Shown here piece by piece: positions 1 through 11,722 of a DNA stretch of 64,000 nt. How positions within the stretch are numbered: the first letter of the stretch is position 1; each line of letters starts with the position of its first letter. The position numbers and the translations under genes were made by a program. Below the pieces are notes generated by a model that saw only the letters and a program-made list of their open reading frames with translations, had not been told where the DNA came from and ran no database searches. Source of the DNA: Epiperipatus broadwayi (Eukaryota > Onychophora > Udeonychophora > Euonychophora > Peripatidae); contig JAQFVV010006334.1 of assembly GCA_028023455.1 (NCBI GenBank), forward strand, positions 3,089,792 through 3,153,791, written 5' to 3'.

Positions 1-939
1 TTGATGATACAGCAGATACTGTGATCTTACATGTACAGGATTATAAATGAGTCAAGTGTGAGTTATTATCTATTAATTCATGTCATTTCTTAAAGGACCT
101 TAGAACAAAATATAGTAGATATGGGATTCTGCTGTAAGTACATTAATCAGAAAACATTTGCTTACAAGACATACATAAGAATATGAATTTAAAACAAAGT
201 GATCCAATTTTATTTAGTATTTTTGTAGAAAATAAAAGAATAATATTGAAAGAAGAAGTGTTGAATGCATTAAGTATATTGATGATAGACTGAAGATGTA
301 ACAAACTGATAACTTATTACACTTCTAACAATTCTAAGTCTAAAATATATAGAAGCATAACTAATGTTATTTATATAAATAATAAAGACAAATAAATTAA
401 TATTAAGGATAAAAAAATAGTTACAGGAATATGAATTTTGAAAATATAGTTTGAATTATTTGCATACTTGAATAATTAAAAAAAAAGTTTTAATATAGAC
501 CAATGGTCCATGGATTATTGGTAGTCCACAAAAAAGTTTTAGTGATCCGCAAAAAGCTTATAAATTTGTTCTATTTATGATAATTTTTTTACAATCTTTT
601 AAATTATCACTAAATTTATTAAATTTATCTTTAATTCAGTTCCAAGATTTTCTTTTGTTTGTTATTTATTTTATTCATAGAAAATAAAATATAAAATAAA
701 AAACTACAAAAAAGTTTATTTCTTAGGATGACTAACAATTCTGTTCATATACACTTTATGTGCTGAGGCACACTTTGGTATGTACAAAAATAGCCTAACA
801 GTTGTCAGTCTTATATACTATGCAGTTTGCCATAGCCAGCCAATCAGAATTGCACTGATGGACAGTGATTTGAATTACTATATAATAGATGTGTACTATA
901 AATTAAAGTGTATTAAGTACTTGATATTTATTTTTTTGA
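1..939. other. AT-rich sequence, no gene seen
   Basis: I see no supported gene. The open frame starting at 780 has low-complexity composition for its first half; only its last part (from about 940) belongs to the hAT transposase remnant. The stretch near 495-560 (a 'gtccac/gatccgc' type sequence) could be the 5' end of that transposon, but I found no matching inverted terminus at the other side. Confidence 0.5.
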
Positions 940-3009
940 TGAACTTTAGCCATTTAAAGATGAATAACAAGAAAACATCAAAACTATCTGCAGACTTTTT
1001 TCAAAAACCAAATTTAAATACTCTGAATGCTAATGAGAATATTATTTATTTACAGAATGATTTGCCTCAGGCAAAACGAAAATGTACTGTTATACATCAA
1101 TTCAATTCTCATTAGTCAAAATTTGATTTTTTATTTCTTGGTCGAATCAAAAGAAAATTTACTTAGACTTCAACACATTGTTTGCAGAGAAATTTTAATC
1201 AATGAATGTATAAAGACAGTATAATTAATGAATCATTTATAGACCAAACATTCAGATATACAAGATAAGCCATTGGATATCTTTGAATGTAAAAGTGCTG
1301 AATTGAAAAAATAAAAATCACCTTTTAAAAACTTTCTTTTAGTGGATGTCTCTTGTAAAGTAATATATTTAGTTGATTTAAGGATTGCTTTATGCAAAAA
1401 GCAGTATCCTATTGCCAAAACTTAATTAAGTCATGTTTAATAGATATATGATCTGAAATCCTAGATACAGTTGCCGAAGATAAAATGAAAATTTTGCCAC
1501 TGTCTCATAATAGTATTCAAAGCAAATTTAGTGAATCAGCAATTCATGTTAAAAACAATTAATTCAAAAAAGTAAGCAAACCATTGTTCTTGATTCAAAT
1601 AGACGAATCTACAGATGTTATCAATAAAGCCATACTTTTATGTTATATTCGTTATGTTGATATTTGACATCAATGATGTAAAAAAATAATTTTTTTGTTG
1701 CATTGAACTTCCTAATCACATAATTAGTTTGGACATATTTAAAGTAATTGATAATTACATCAAAAAGAACTTACTTAATTGGAAAAATTGTGTTGGCTTA
1801 TGTACAGATGGAGCAGCTAGTATGACTGGGAAAAATTCAGGAGTTGCAAAAAAATATTTAAGAAGTAGCAGATGACAAATGATTTTTACTCAAACATTTA
1901 GCTGCTAAAAAAATTATCTCCTGACTTGAACAATGTTTTCACTCAGTCAATAAAAATAATAAATTACACTAAATGCAACACTAAATTCAAGACTATTTTC
2001 AAGTTTATGCACTGAAATGGGATCTGGACATGAAAATTTACTACTGTATGCAGAAGTATGTATGATGTTTATCGAGAAGGAAAATATTAACAAAACTTTA
2101 TCAATTAAAAAAAGAAGTTGAAACATTTATAAAAACAAAAAAATTCAGAATTGACAAATATTTTGTGCACCAACAATTGGATTGCTAAATAGACTTACTT
2201 GTCAGACATATTTTCATTAAAAAATGAACTAAATTTAAGTCTACAAGGAAATAGCACTATTTTTAATTTATGGAATAAAATTGAAACATTCAAGCAAAAG
2301 TTAAAACTATGTGTAAGCAAGTATAAGAAAAAACTATGACATACTTCATTCACTTTCACAATTTGAGAAACATCTTCATGTTCTTAAACCGAGATGGTTT
2401 AGATTGGCCTATACAATTAGAAAATAGGTTTAAAGATAAGACGGACACTCTTTTCAAATGTCTTTATTTTGTGTCTTAGTTTAAGAATTTCCTCAATACT
2501 AAACATCATTGAGATATTATGGTGTTAAGATGAAAAATCTTTACTGTTTAAAACAAGATGATATAAATTTTGGCAAATTAAAAAATACTGTTTATGGACA
2601 TTTAACAGAACTTTGTTGTGTATTTGATATTATCCCCAGGAAGAAGACCCAAAAGCCAATCTGTGGAGTTTAAATCCATGTATTGAACATCCTGTATTGA
2701 ACAAGAAAATAACCTAACTGATTTGGAACAGGAAAAATTAACAGATTTAAGTTGCAATGGTGTATTAAAGTTATTATTTAATTCGACTAGTATAACTCAA
2801 TTTTGTATTAAAATAACTGAATATTTGGGATTACAATGCAGTTTTCGGCCACAGGCTTATGTGAATCAACACTTTTGGCATTGACACTCATAAAATCAAG
2901 AGAAAGAAATCGTTTATTAATAAATTCTGCACAGTGCTTAGCAATCACAAATATATCTCCAAGATTTGATAAGCTAATTACTGAAAAGAATCAGCTACAA
3001 TCTCATTAG
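940..3009 (+). pseudogene. Degraded ZBED-type hAT transposase
   Basis: This is the remnant of a hAT-superfamily transposase of the kind annotated in animals as ZBED5/SCAND3/GTF2IRD2-like. Blocks occur in the expected order. A BED-type finger remnant (HIVCREILINEC) lies near 1170-1220. The RNase-H-like core start IDESTDV lies at about 1597-1620. A CVGLCTDGAASMTGKNSG block, typical of the family, lies at about 1785-1842. The C-terminal LCES...IKSRERNRL...ITNISPRFDKL block is open from 2857 to the tag stop at 3007-3009. Many stops and frameshifts between blocks (for example just after the IDESTDV segment) make it non-functional. Active hAT transposases cut and paste DNA with 8-bp target duplications. 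I found no terminal inverted repeats around it. Sure of the family, unsure of the outer borders. Confidence 0.8.
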
Positions 3010-4185
3010 TTTTTGATTTTATAATTATATTTCGTTCAATTATTTAAATATTATTCTTCGCTTTTCTTCAGATTTTGTTTATTATTAGTTAAATATTTTT
3101 TTAGTTAATTTACTTTTGTATAATTTTGTCGATTATTCTATGTTTTTTTTTTATCATTCTTTGAATATATGTATTAAATTTGTTAAATATTAAAATAATT
3201 TTATTTTACTATAAAAACACCTGCCCCTTCTTCCACTTTTTTAAATTCAATATTACATTTGGTTTGTAATAAAATTTTTTAGAAATTTATTGGTCAGCAG
3301 TATGTAATCAATCTAGAAACACTGATGTAGACTAACCCATTGTGGATGGATTAATTACAATGTTTATGTATGAATACTTTCTATTCAGGAGGGGGGAGGG
3401 ATTGAGTTAAATGTCTCATAATAAAAAAATTATGACCAAATGATCATTACGATAATTTTTAATCATTCTTCATTTCCTTAATGTAATTAATTATTTATTT
3501 TTTAAAACTTTACATAAATTTAATTAATACTCACTGAGTACATGAAATGATAATGTGATTTAACTGAACATTTTCTGGAGCTATAACAATTCTCAAGTAT
3601 GTAGAGTCATAAATAAATTCAGAGAAAAAAAAAGGGGGCGGGGTATACAAATTTATAATTTAACAAACTATAAACCAATAAAGTAAACTACAATGAATTA
3701 TCATCCTATCATATATGCAAGTACTGATTTTCACTTTCATCAACTGCTTTCTTGGATTCCTAAATCATTGCTATAGAAATACTTATTTTTAAATGGATCT
3801 ATCATTTATTACACAATTGTTTTATTTTTCTTGCACATGTGTCAGACAGAATGTGCATCAATGCAATATTTGCTGACACAGATTTTTTTATATATAATTT
3901 AAAAGAACTTTTTAAAAATTTTATTATTAAAAAAAATCATAATTCATACAATTTAAAAATAACTTCTTTTTTTTATTATCACATATTAGAAACAATTAAC
4001 TTTGTCTTTAATTTTTTCTTAATTTATTATCTGTTCTTATTATTTAAAGAACTTTTTTTTTATGTTGGTCACAGCTTTCGTCTTTCTTTTAATTAAATCA
4101 CATTCAGGCATCAATTAAAACATAAATCTGATCAAAGCAAATAAATATTAATTTATTTACTTATGCTTTACTCATAAAATTAACA
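3010..4185. other. AT-rich intergenic sequence
   Basis: I see nothing gene-like. It contains homopolymer runs and two short G-rich patches (about 3390-3405 and 3630-3640). The open frame 3839-4096 is Phe/Leu/Asn-rich low complexity and is treated as chance. Confidence 0.5.
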
Positions 4186-4443
4186 CATCACATGATCACC
4201 ATTTCATATGCTAACATATGCTGTTAATAAGAGTACAAAACTCTCCATGCAGTAGTGTCACCAAGTGCAAGCCTTCATAATCAATGGATGCAGGAAAGTT
4301 TGTGGATAAAATCCCTATCTAGTGCCTACTCATCAAACATCCCTAGACTAGTTTCTAGATTGTGAAGAGCCTTTGATTTGAGAGCACTGCACCTAGAGTT
4401 TTGTACTCTTATTAACAGCATGTGGAATAGTGATCATGTGATG
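4186..4443. repeat. Foldback repeat, copy A (inverted ends)
   Basis: The two ends are inverted copies of each other. Bases 4219-4242 are the exact reverse complement of 4397-4420 (24 of 24), and a catcacatgatcac block at 4186-4199 is the reverse complement of 4430-4443. The body (4243-4396) matches the start of the family member at 20.0-20.5 kb, including the 'atcaatggatgc', 'ccc(t)atctagtgcctactcatc' and 'ctagtttctagattgtgaag' stretches. The unit has no coding capacity. It is a non-autonomous foldback element or a derivative of a longer element; class unknown. Confidence 0.7.
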
Positions 4444-4840
4444 TTTTAATGGTTTTATACCTATCCTGCCCATAGAATAATGGTAACTATGGTTTTTGAA
4501 AAACCAGATAACAAAATATATAGATGCTGAATTGAGTTCAGATCTAATATGACTATCCAAGCAAATGAGCTTGGGTGGAAACATTATAATGCTGTCATCT
4601 TGGGCTCCTAGCTATAAAGTTAAGCAAATATCTAAAAGGTGATTTCTGGTGGGTTGTATTAGATCCTAAGATTATATGCAGTGCTCTCAAATTCAAGGCT
4701 CCTCACTAATGAAAGCCACAACCTACAAACTAATCTGAGGATGTTGAATAAGTAGACACTAGATAGGGATTTTATGCACAAACCTTAAGGCATCCATTGA
4801 TTATGAAGGCTTGCACTTGATAGCACTACTGTATAGAGAG
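4444..4840 (-). repeat. Foldback repeat, copy B (inverted relative to A)
   Basis: Read on the minus strand this follows the same consensus as the copy at 20.0-20.5 kb: a 'tgcaagcc ... atcaatggatgcc ... atccctatctagtgtctac' block (4700-4836), then a 'gagagcactgc...ttaggatctaatacaaccca' block (about 4655-4700), then a distal part with 'agctcatttgcttgg' and 'tcagatctgaactcaattcagcatctatatattttgt'. It abuts copy A head to head, so 4186-4840 as a whole is a composite inverted structure. Sequence divergence from the 20-kb copy is visible, so it is old. Confidence 0.65.
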
Positions 4841-6879
4841 TCTGAACTCATCAAAATTAACATACCTAAATAAATTATTTTTTATAATAATTTAATGATT
4901 AGATTCTATTTTTTAAACATATATAATTTCTGTGATATTATAACTCTATATTACAGTTATATATTATTATTAATTACAAGTATATATTATTAATTGTTCA
5001 CAAACTTGTAGAATATACTTTTGTACTTCATTATGATTTTTAAATATTATTAAATTGCAAATTATATATATACACACACATTGCAAATAATAAGTGTGAA
5101 ATGTCAAGCTAAATGGTTAAGTAGTACTTTATAGGTACAGTATTTTAGTGAGTAATCATTAAATTGTTTCTTATTTATAGTATATATACTTTTTAATAGG
5201 CTTCCATTCTATTATTTTTATAGTTGCATTATTTGGTAGATTGAGAGTTCACTCTTGATGATACAAAATTGAAATAAAATATTCTTATAAATGTAAGACT
5301 GGTATCATATTAAGAATAGTATTTGTAGTTTCCACTCAATTTTATGACTTTAGAATTTAAAATATAAATATTTCGAAATGCTGCAGGAATAGAATCAGTA
5401 CTTAGAAAATTCTTGAATTATATATTTAAATAAGGCACATAATTAATTTACTGTTTATATATTAATATATACATACAGTATGAACCACATGAAATATGTA
5501 TTATAAAAAATATTGGGAGGGGGGAAAGACTAAAATAAATACTGTATGATTAAAAGGCCAAAACAACATTTTGTTGATGTACTGTATATGATTTAAATGT
5601 GCATATATTCATGTAACAATCATAAATTCTTATATTAAAAACATTAAACATATAACAAATTGGAATATTTCCATTTTTTTTAAAAAATCAAGTGCAACTG
5701 GCAAGTCAAATCAAATTTGACTTAAGCACATTCAACAAATGTGAAATATTTTTAAAAAAGTAAGTAGCTTAAGAAGTAAAGACATAATACAAAAAGTGTT
5801 TTGATAAAAATAAAAAATATATCCAGTTTTGATCACAATAAGTGAGGCCACATATAAAATGTTTTGGCAAAAAAAAATAAATATTAAATACATAAAAATA
5901 TACATGCAATAAATAAATATATTTTCAGTTATATTTGTCAAAAGCCATTGAACTTTCTTTTTGGAACCCAAAGCCAAAAGACAGACAGCTAAAAAAATGA
6001 AATAAAAATATAATGACAAAAAAATACATACTGTATTTAAGACCAATTTATCAAAAGATTTTTATATTATAGCAAACAAATGCCATACTGCTTTACTTTA
6101 AAAAATGATGCATTCTATTGCCAATTTATTAATAATGATAAAAACGATTAATTAAATATTAGTGCTACATATTATATAGTAATTTATAGTCATATATTTT
6201 AACGACTTGTTTTTAAGATGCACGATTCCTTAAAATAATTTTTTTAATTCCTTATCAATGAAAACCATTATAAATTTTTACTTTTGTAAATTAAATTTTT
6301 AAACAATTATTTCGCAAGTATTTATTTTTTATTTACTAATTTTTAAACCAAGTGATGTATAATATTTTATTTTAATGGGATATAATTATTAATTGTAATA
6401 AATTTAATTTATTGGTTGTTAATGTAGATGATGCACATTGTTTATTTACACTAACTTTTTTTTTTTTTTCTCTAAAAAATCAGACAATGCAGCTTAAAAA
6501 AATGTTTTTAAATAAAAATATTAAAATTTTATTCATGGTAAACAAAATATTTTATTATACATAAAATAATAAATCATACAGGCAGCCAAGTAACTAGTTA
6601 GATTGAAACTAAATTTGGGATAGAAATTTCAACAAAGCAAATTTTTGAGGAACTATATTTAGGAATTCTTTGCCTAATATAGAAGTGACTAAGTAGAAAT
6701 AATCATATTATCAATGGCAGTAGTAAAGTAGGAGACAGTATTAATATTAAAGATAAATATTATAGATCTAATTTTTTTAAAAAATTAGTTATATTGAAGG
6801 TACAAATTTGATATATATTCTATAAAACCCAATTCAATGATAGAAATAACAATTAAAGAGTGATAATAAACTTAAAATT
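4841..6879. other. AT-rich intergenic sequence
   Basis: I see no gene. Microsatellite-like TA/CA runs occur (for example around 5065-5085 and 5460-5475). The minus-strand frame at 5732-6046 is Phe/Leu/Ile-rich with no recognisable domain and is taken as chance. Confidence 0.5.
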
Positions 6880-9400
6880 GGTTCATCTGTTTTTAGTGAA
6901 CAGAAAGATTAACTAAGGAGCTGTCAAAATTTAAGATTGTATAGTTGTTCTTAGTGAAAATCATCTTCCAGGCAAAGAATGTTTAATAAAACAAGTTGGT
7001 TATCCAATAAAAGAAAAATATGTAGTATTGAAATTTAATTCAGATATTTTATTCTAAGAATTCTTAATGTATTAATGAAAAACTAAGTGTTAAAACTTGT
7101 CTTGCACAATAGTCCCTGTAATCATTTTATTAGTGGATATATTTCAATGTTATATTTCAAGAATTCAAAGGGAAAAAAAAGCTTTTATTCCTTGCTGAAC
7201 AGCATTATTGTATCAATACCACTAAAAGATTAGAGTTTCCTTCTTGGAATTATTTACCATTTGTTGATACAAAGAGAAGATTTTGGCCAATAACTGTAGG
7301 GCATGACAGCATAAATTCAAGTGGTTTGTTATTATTGAATTTTTACACAAGCCATGAATACTTGTTTAGGTAGAAAAATCATTGCATAGAAACAATCATG
7401 AATCCACCCTTAAAACAAGATCATTTAAGTAATTTATGCATTTATTTATAATAAGAGCATTTAATAGATTACATTTTAGTTAGTTTAATCTCAAAAGAAT
7501 TTATTTATTTATGAAAAATAGTGTGTTTACATACTTTTAACAGACAGAAAATATTATGTTTTACATATTTCAAACAGTTTGGAACCATTTGTATATTGAT
7601 TATCTACTGATTGATAATAATGTACTGATGTAGCTTTTTTAGTCACCTATTAGTAAGAGATTCACATTACAACAGCATTGACAAGTGCACACTGTTGGAC
7701 AGATCATAATTATTGAGTTCCAAAATTGCATTAAAAATAATCTTACTTCAATTATATCCACAAAGAAGTTGTAATTTGTTCTTTAGAAGCATCTATTATT
7801 CATGACAAATTTGAAAAATTTAAATAAAGTTTAAATTTTTCTGTGCATTCAACATTCACTTATAGATGATGGAAATAGTCCAATATATCACATCTAATAA
7901 TATACCACCATCACAAATTTTCAGGCAAATACTAAAATTATTTATTTTTAGAATTGTCATGTTATTGGGGAATGGAATTCCCTCAAGGACTGCATTGTGG
8001 TTACAAATAAATCCATTCTTGGATTCACTAAAAAAAAATCATAACTCTTTTTTTGACAGGGATCTTATTATGAGTGAAAAAGAAAATATATTTTCTGTTT
8101 GACCAAAATAATAAACTGAATGAAGAATTTTATAATCAACAGCGATATTAAAAGCATAAGTTTAATGATTGATAACTGCAAAAGTGATAAAGCATTTTGC
8201 TAAGCTCACTAATTTTTTTTTTTTAAAGCTTTGAAAGGAACATATGGATATATTAAATCCACCATTATTACTTTCTTATATAATAACTATAATAATTTTA
8301 ACAGATGTAGTGTTTTGATTATATTTTGAATAATGATAAAAACAAAAAATTAAGATGACAATTTTTAATGACATATTCATTTTGATTTGGACAAAGTTAT
8401 GTAACTGTTAAAAATGGAAATGTTGCAGCTCCGGAAGAAGTTTTAAAATATGGTAATAATATATTAACTTCAAAATTATTAAACATTTTTAAGAATATAT
8501 GGACTCATAAAGTTGTGTGGCCTGATTTTAATACATTTATTCTTCCAATTTTTAATAATAAAGGTAATAGATAAGATTGCAGTTATTATTCTGGAATATC
8601 ATTGTTATACGTATGACTGCTGTAACAAATGTTATTTTTATGAATATTGAATAAACTGCTTCCATTCTCAACTGAAAAGCTATAGAGATTTAATGTAATT
8701 TTAGAGAATCAAGAAGCACTAAAACCATGATTTTGTTAACATGCAAGTTTTAAAAAAAAAAGCATCAAAAACAAAGAAGGGATTTATATACTGCTTTTAT
8801 TAATTTAGAATTTGGTAAAGACATTTGACTTAGTTAAATAATATCAATAAACAGGTCTGTGGCACTGTTTGAAATTAGTTGGTTGTTACCAAAGCTTATT
8901 CCTATTACACTGCTTATAAATGATAAAATAAAAAGAATTGTTATTACTATAAAAAAAAATCTGAGACATCTTAACTTCAGGATTGATTTCAATTTCTATA
9001 ACAGTAATCTCTGGAATCTGAAATCAACATATGATACAAGTTTGATTTACTTTGAATCAATTAAAAGCAAAACAGAAAATTTCATCACTTCGGCTTCTGG
9101 GTTTACAGTATGTTGGTAAATGTGTTATTTTTTCCCAGTTCAAAAGATGATCTCCAGAATGTACTTAATGTTTCAAATGCAATATATAACGACAATACTA
9201 AAGCAATTTGTGTTCGTGTTCCAAATACTTAAATCCTTTAGGAGTCATGATGAAAGAAATTTTTTTTTTTTTTGTAACTTTAAATACCTTGATTGTTTTT
9301 TAAATAAAAAGTTGGATGTAGATGTGCAGTACAGAGTTCAATGTGCTGCTGATTTTTGTAAAAAAGATAGTTTATTTTGTCACCTTGGAAAAAAGTGAAA
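6880..9400 (+). mobile_element. Decayed near-complete RTE-like LINE (endonuclease + reverse transcriptase)
   Basis: A non-LTR retrotransposon remnant whose pieces appear in the normal order. The endonuclease part contains SENHLPGKECLIKQVGY (6950-7005) and NSSGLLLLNFYTSHEYLF (7316-7371). The linker has ALKGTYGYIKSTI (about 8226-8265). The pre-RT/RT start NVAAPEEVLKYGNNILTSK lies at about 8421-8480, NKLLPFSTEKL at 8652-8684, and a decayed 'CSYYSGISLLYV' equivalent of the usual NYRGISLL just before it. The usual YADD catalytic box is replaced by YVGK in LQYVGKC at about 9098-9118, so the polymerase is dead. Several stops and frameshifts are present. A segment at about 7805-7900 is shared with the arms of the 25-26 kb palindrome and may be an insertion. 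Upstream 6540-6880 could be 5' UTR. I place it in the RTE/'craniofacial development protein 2-like' group by motif resemblance. Confidence 0.75.
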
Positions 9401-10739
9401 TATTTCAATCATTTAACATCTTTAAAAAATCTCAAGATATGAAAAGTTATGATAGATATTTATAAAAGTAATTTCCATGTATTTGCCTAGATAAACTTCA
9501 GCTATGATGTAATTAGATAAACAACCAATTAAAATAGGCATTTGGAGACCAAAATCATGCTATCTAGTAATAAAATTATCTAACTTACCTTTAAATATTT
9601 AACTTATATAATATCTAGAACACGAAGCTAAAAATGATTCCATTTTTAGTTTAAGTTAGAACAAACAAACAAATTGTTTAATTTTAGGTGGCATGTTACC
9701 GTTTTAATCATGAAATTACAATATAACATATAATAACAACATTTCACTCTTCTTACACTTTAAAGCAAAATAAAGTGTAAGAAGAGTGAAATGTTGTTGC
9801 TATATGTTATATAAAAAAAGCAAAAATAAAGAAGGAAAGAGGAAGAGAAAGTATTGAAGATTAAATTACAATATAACTAACCTTTATCTAAACCATTTAT
9901 GGAAATTCTTATTATATTTTCAAAATAAATGTAAATACATTTTTTATGTTAATCAAAAAATTTCTATTTAAAAAAAAATTCAAAAAGATCTAAAAATGGG
10001 ACAGAAAATATTCATCAAATGAATGATTTAATATGCCAAATACTTTAAAGATCCCATCAGTATCCCTGCCATAGATTCCACTATATACATTCTTTTAAAA
10101 ATGTTATTTACAAGAAAATACAATAGGTGAGACAAGCTTAATAATCATTAGAACACAAGTATAATCTTTTGGTTTTTATATCATATGTTAAATCCATGAT
10201 ACATTTCTTACAACAAATTCTACAATTGAAAATGAAGAAATTCTTATTTTTTTTTACAAAAGTAAATTTCAGTATTACTCAATAGTAAATTTAGCATTGT
10301 GTCTAAGTTTTTGCCAATTAATTTTGTTGAACAAAATAAAAATAAGAGACCAGTTACGTTTGTTAAAGTGGAATTAGCAACAAGTGCCAAACCTAACTTC
10401 TCTAATGTATATAATATTTATTTATTGTTACCTGGGACAATAATGATACTAATAAACAATTTACCTCGTTTTTGGCATTTTTGTCTCTTGTTTTGATTTC
10501 ATCTGAATGTCACATTTAAGTTTCTGAAGCTAGATTTACTAAGTGATGTAGCAATGGGGTTTAATAATATAACAGACTTAGAAAGGTAACACAAAATATT
10601 AAGTAATATATGCTTTGAAATTTTTTAAAAATTAAAACCCACAAAAAATAAATCACTTCCAATATGTGTATTAGTAGTAAAAAGATTAAATTCATAAAAA
10701 TAAATAATTAAATCCTATTAAAAATAAAGTTGTCAACCA
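9401..10739. other. AT-rich intergenic sequence with one hairpin
   Basis: Apart from the hairpin at 9723-9810, nothing gene-like is visible. The plus-strand frame at 10299-10496 has no recognisable motif. Confidence 0.5.
9723..9810. repeat. Near-perfect hairpin, 40-bp arms, 8-base loop
   Basis: The left arm 9723-9762 and right arm 9771-9810 are reverse complements at 38 of 40 positions by hand alignment; the mismatches lie near the base of the stem. The loop is 8 bases. The size is that of a small palindromic MITE relic or a microRNA precursor. I cannot tell which, and I do not recognise the sequence. Confidence 0.75.
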
Positions 10740-11722
10740 CTATCAATCCTCTGTAGGATGAATATCTCTCCAAATACAATCCATTTTCTTTAATGTCTAG
10801 CCCATCCATATTATCCCTGCACACTACAACCTCACATGTAGTCTCTTTCTGTGTCTTTTACAATCTCTTGGAATTGAGTTTAAGATTTCAATTGTCCATC
10901 TATTATCATCTCTTCTAACAAAATTCTAGCCCAACTCAACTGCAGTTTCTTAATTTTTTCAATGATGTCAGTAACACCTGTTTGTTCTTTTATCCATGAT
11001 ATTTCATTTTTGATCTCTTTTTGTTACTCCTAACATGCATCTTTTCACACTTTTTTTGGGTGGTCTGAAGTTTCTGTATTGCTCTTCTGTTAAGTATCCG
11101 TCTCAGATCTATAAGTAAAAACTGGTAAAACACATTTATTAAAAACCTTCCTTTTTCAAATACATAGGCATATTTCCTTTTAATATTACGTTATCTTTAC
11201 CAAAAGAACTCCAACCAAGTTTAATTCTATGATTAACTTCATCCATTATGTTTCCATCAGTAGTAATAATCTGACCAAAGTATTTGCAGTTGTTAACTTT
11301 TTCTAATTCATCATTATCAATCTTTATTTTTGCCTTTTGCGAAAATCCATTGAACATTACTTTAATCTTTTTAATGTTTACTTTTAGACCTACTTAGTTA
11401 CTTTCATTTGATAACTCTTGCAACATTTCTTGGAGCTCTGAAGCATTATTTGCAAAAACAATTACATCACCTGCAAAATCTAAATGACTTAAATAATCTC
11501 CATTTACTTTTATTCCTTTAACTTCCCATCTAAATCTATAAAATACTTCTTGCAGCACTGCTGTAAAAAGTTTTGGTGATATGGAGTCACCTTGTTGTAG
11601 ACCCTTCTCAATATTAACCTTCCTAGTATTATTATATAATTCAATTGTTGCTGTTGCATTTTTATAAATATCTTTCAGAATATGACAATATTCTGGGTTT
11701 ATACCTTGATGATAATACTGCT
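10740..11722 (-). mobile_element. 5'-truncated RTE-like LINE fragment (RT C-terminal half)
   Basis: Read on the minus strand from 11722, the translation runs HQGINPEYCHILKDIYKNATATI, then VNIEKG, then SISPKLFTAVLQEVF, then the catalytic region as HLDFAGDVIVFANN. The expected FADD is FAGD, so a catalytic Asp is lost. It continues through KVMFNGFSQKAKIKI and NCKYFGQIITTDGNIMDEVNHRI into the usual RTE C-terminal tail (PRDCKRHRKR near 10850). It is the same family as the copy at 56.15-57.52 kb (same DYLSHLDFA and NNA(L/S)ELQEMLQELS(D/N)ES words). The abrupt 5' end before RT motif A is the usual LINE 5' truncation. Internal stops occur, for example between the RT and the 72-codon open piece 11139-11357. 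Confidence 0.85.

Noticed and set aside
5732-6046. 104-codon minus-strand frame rich in hydrophobic residues
   Set aside because: Phe/Leu/Ile/Tyr-rich composition expected from T-rich DNA; no start context, motif or splice evidence.
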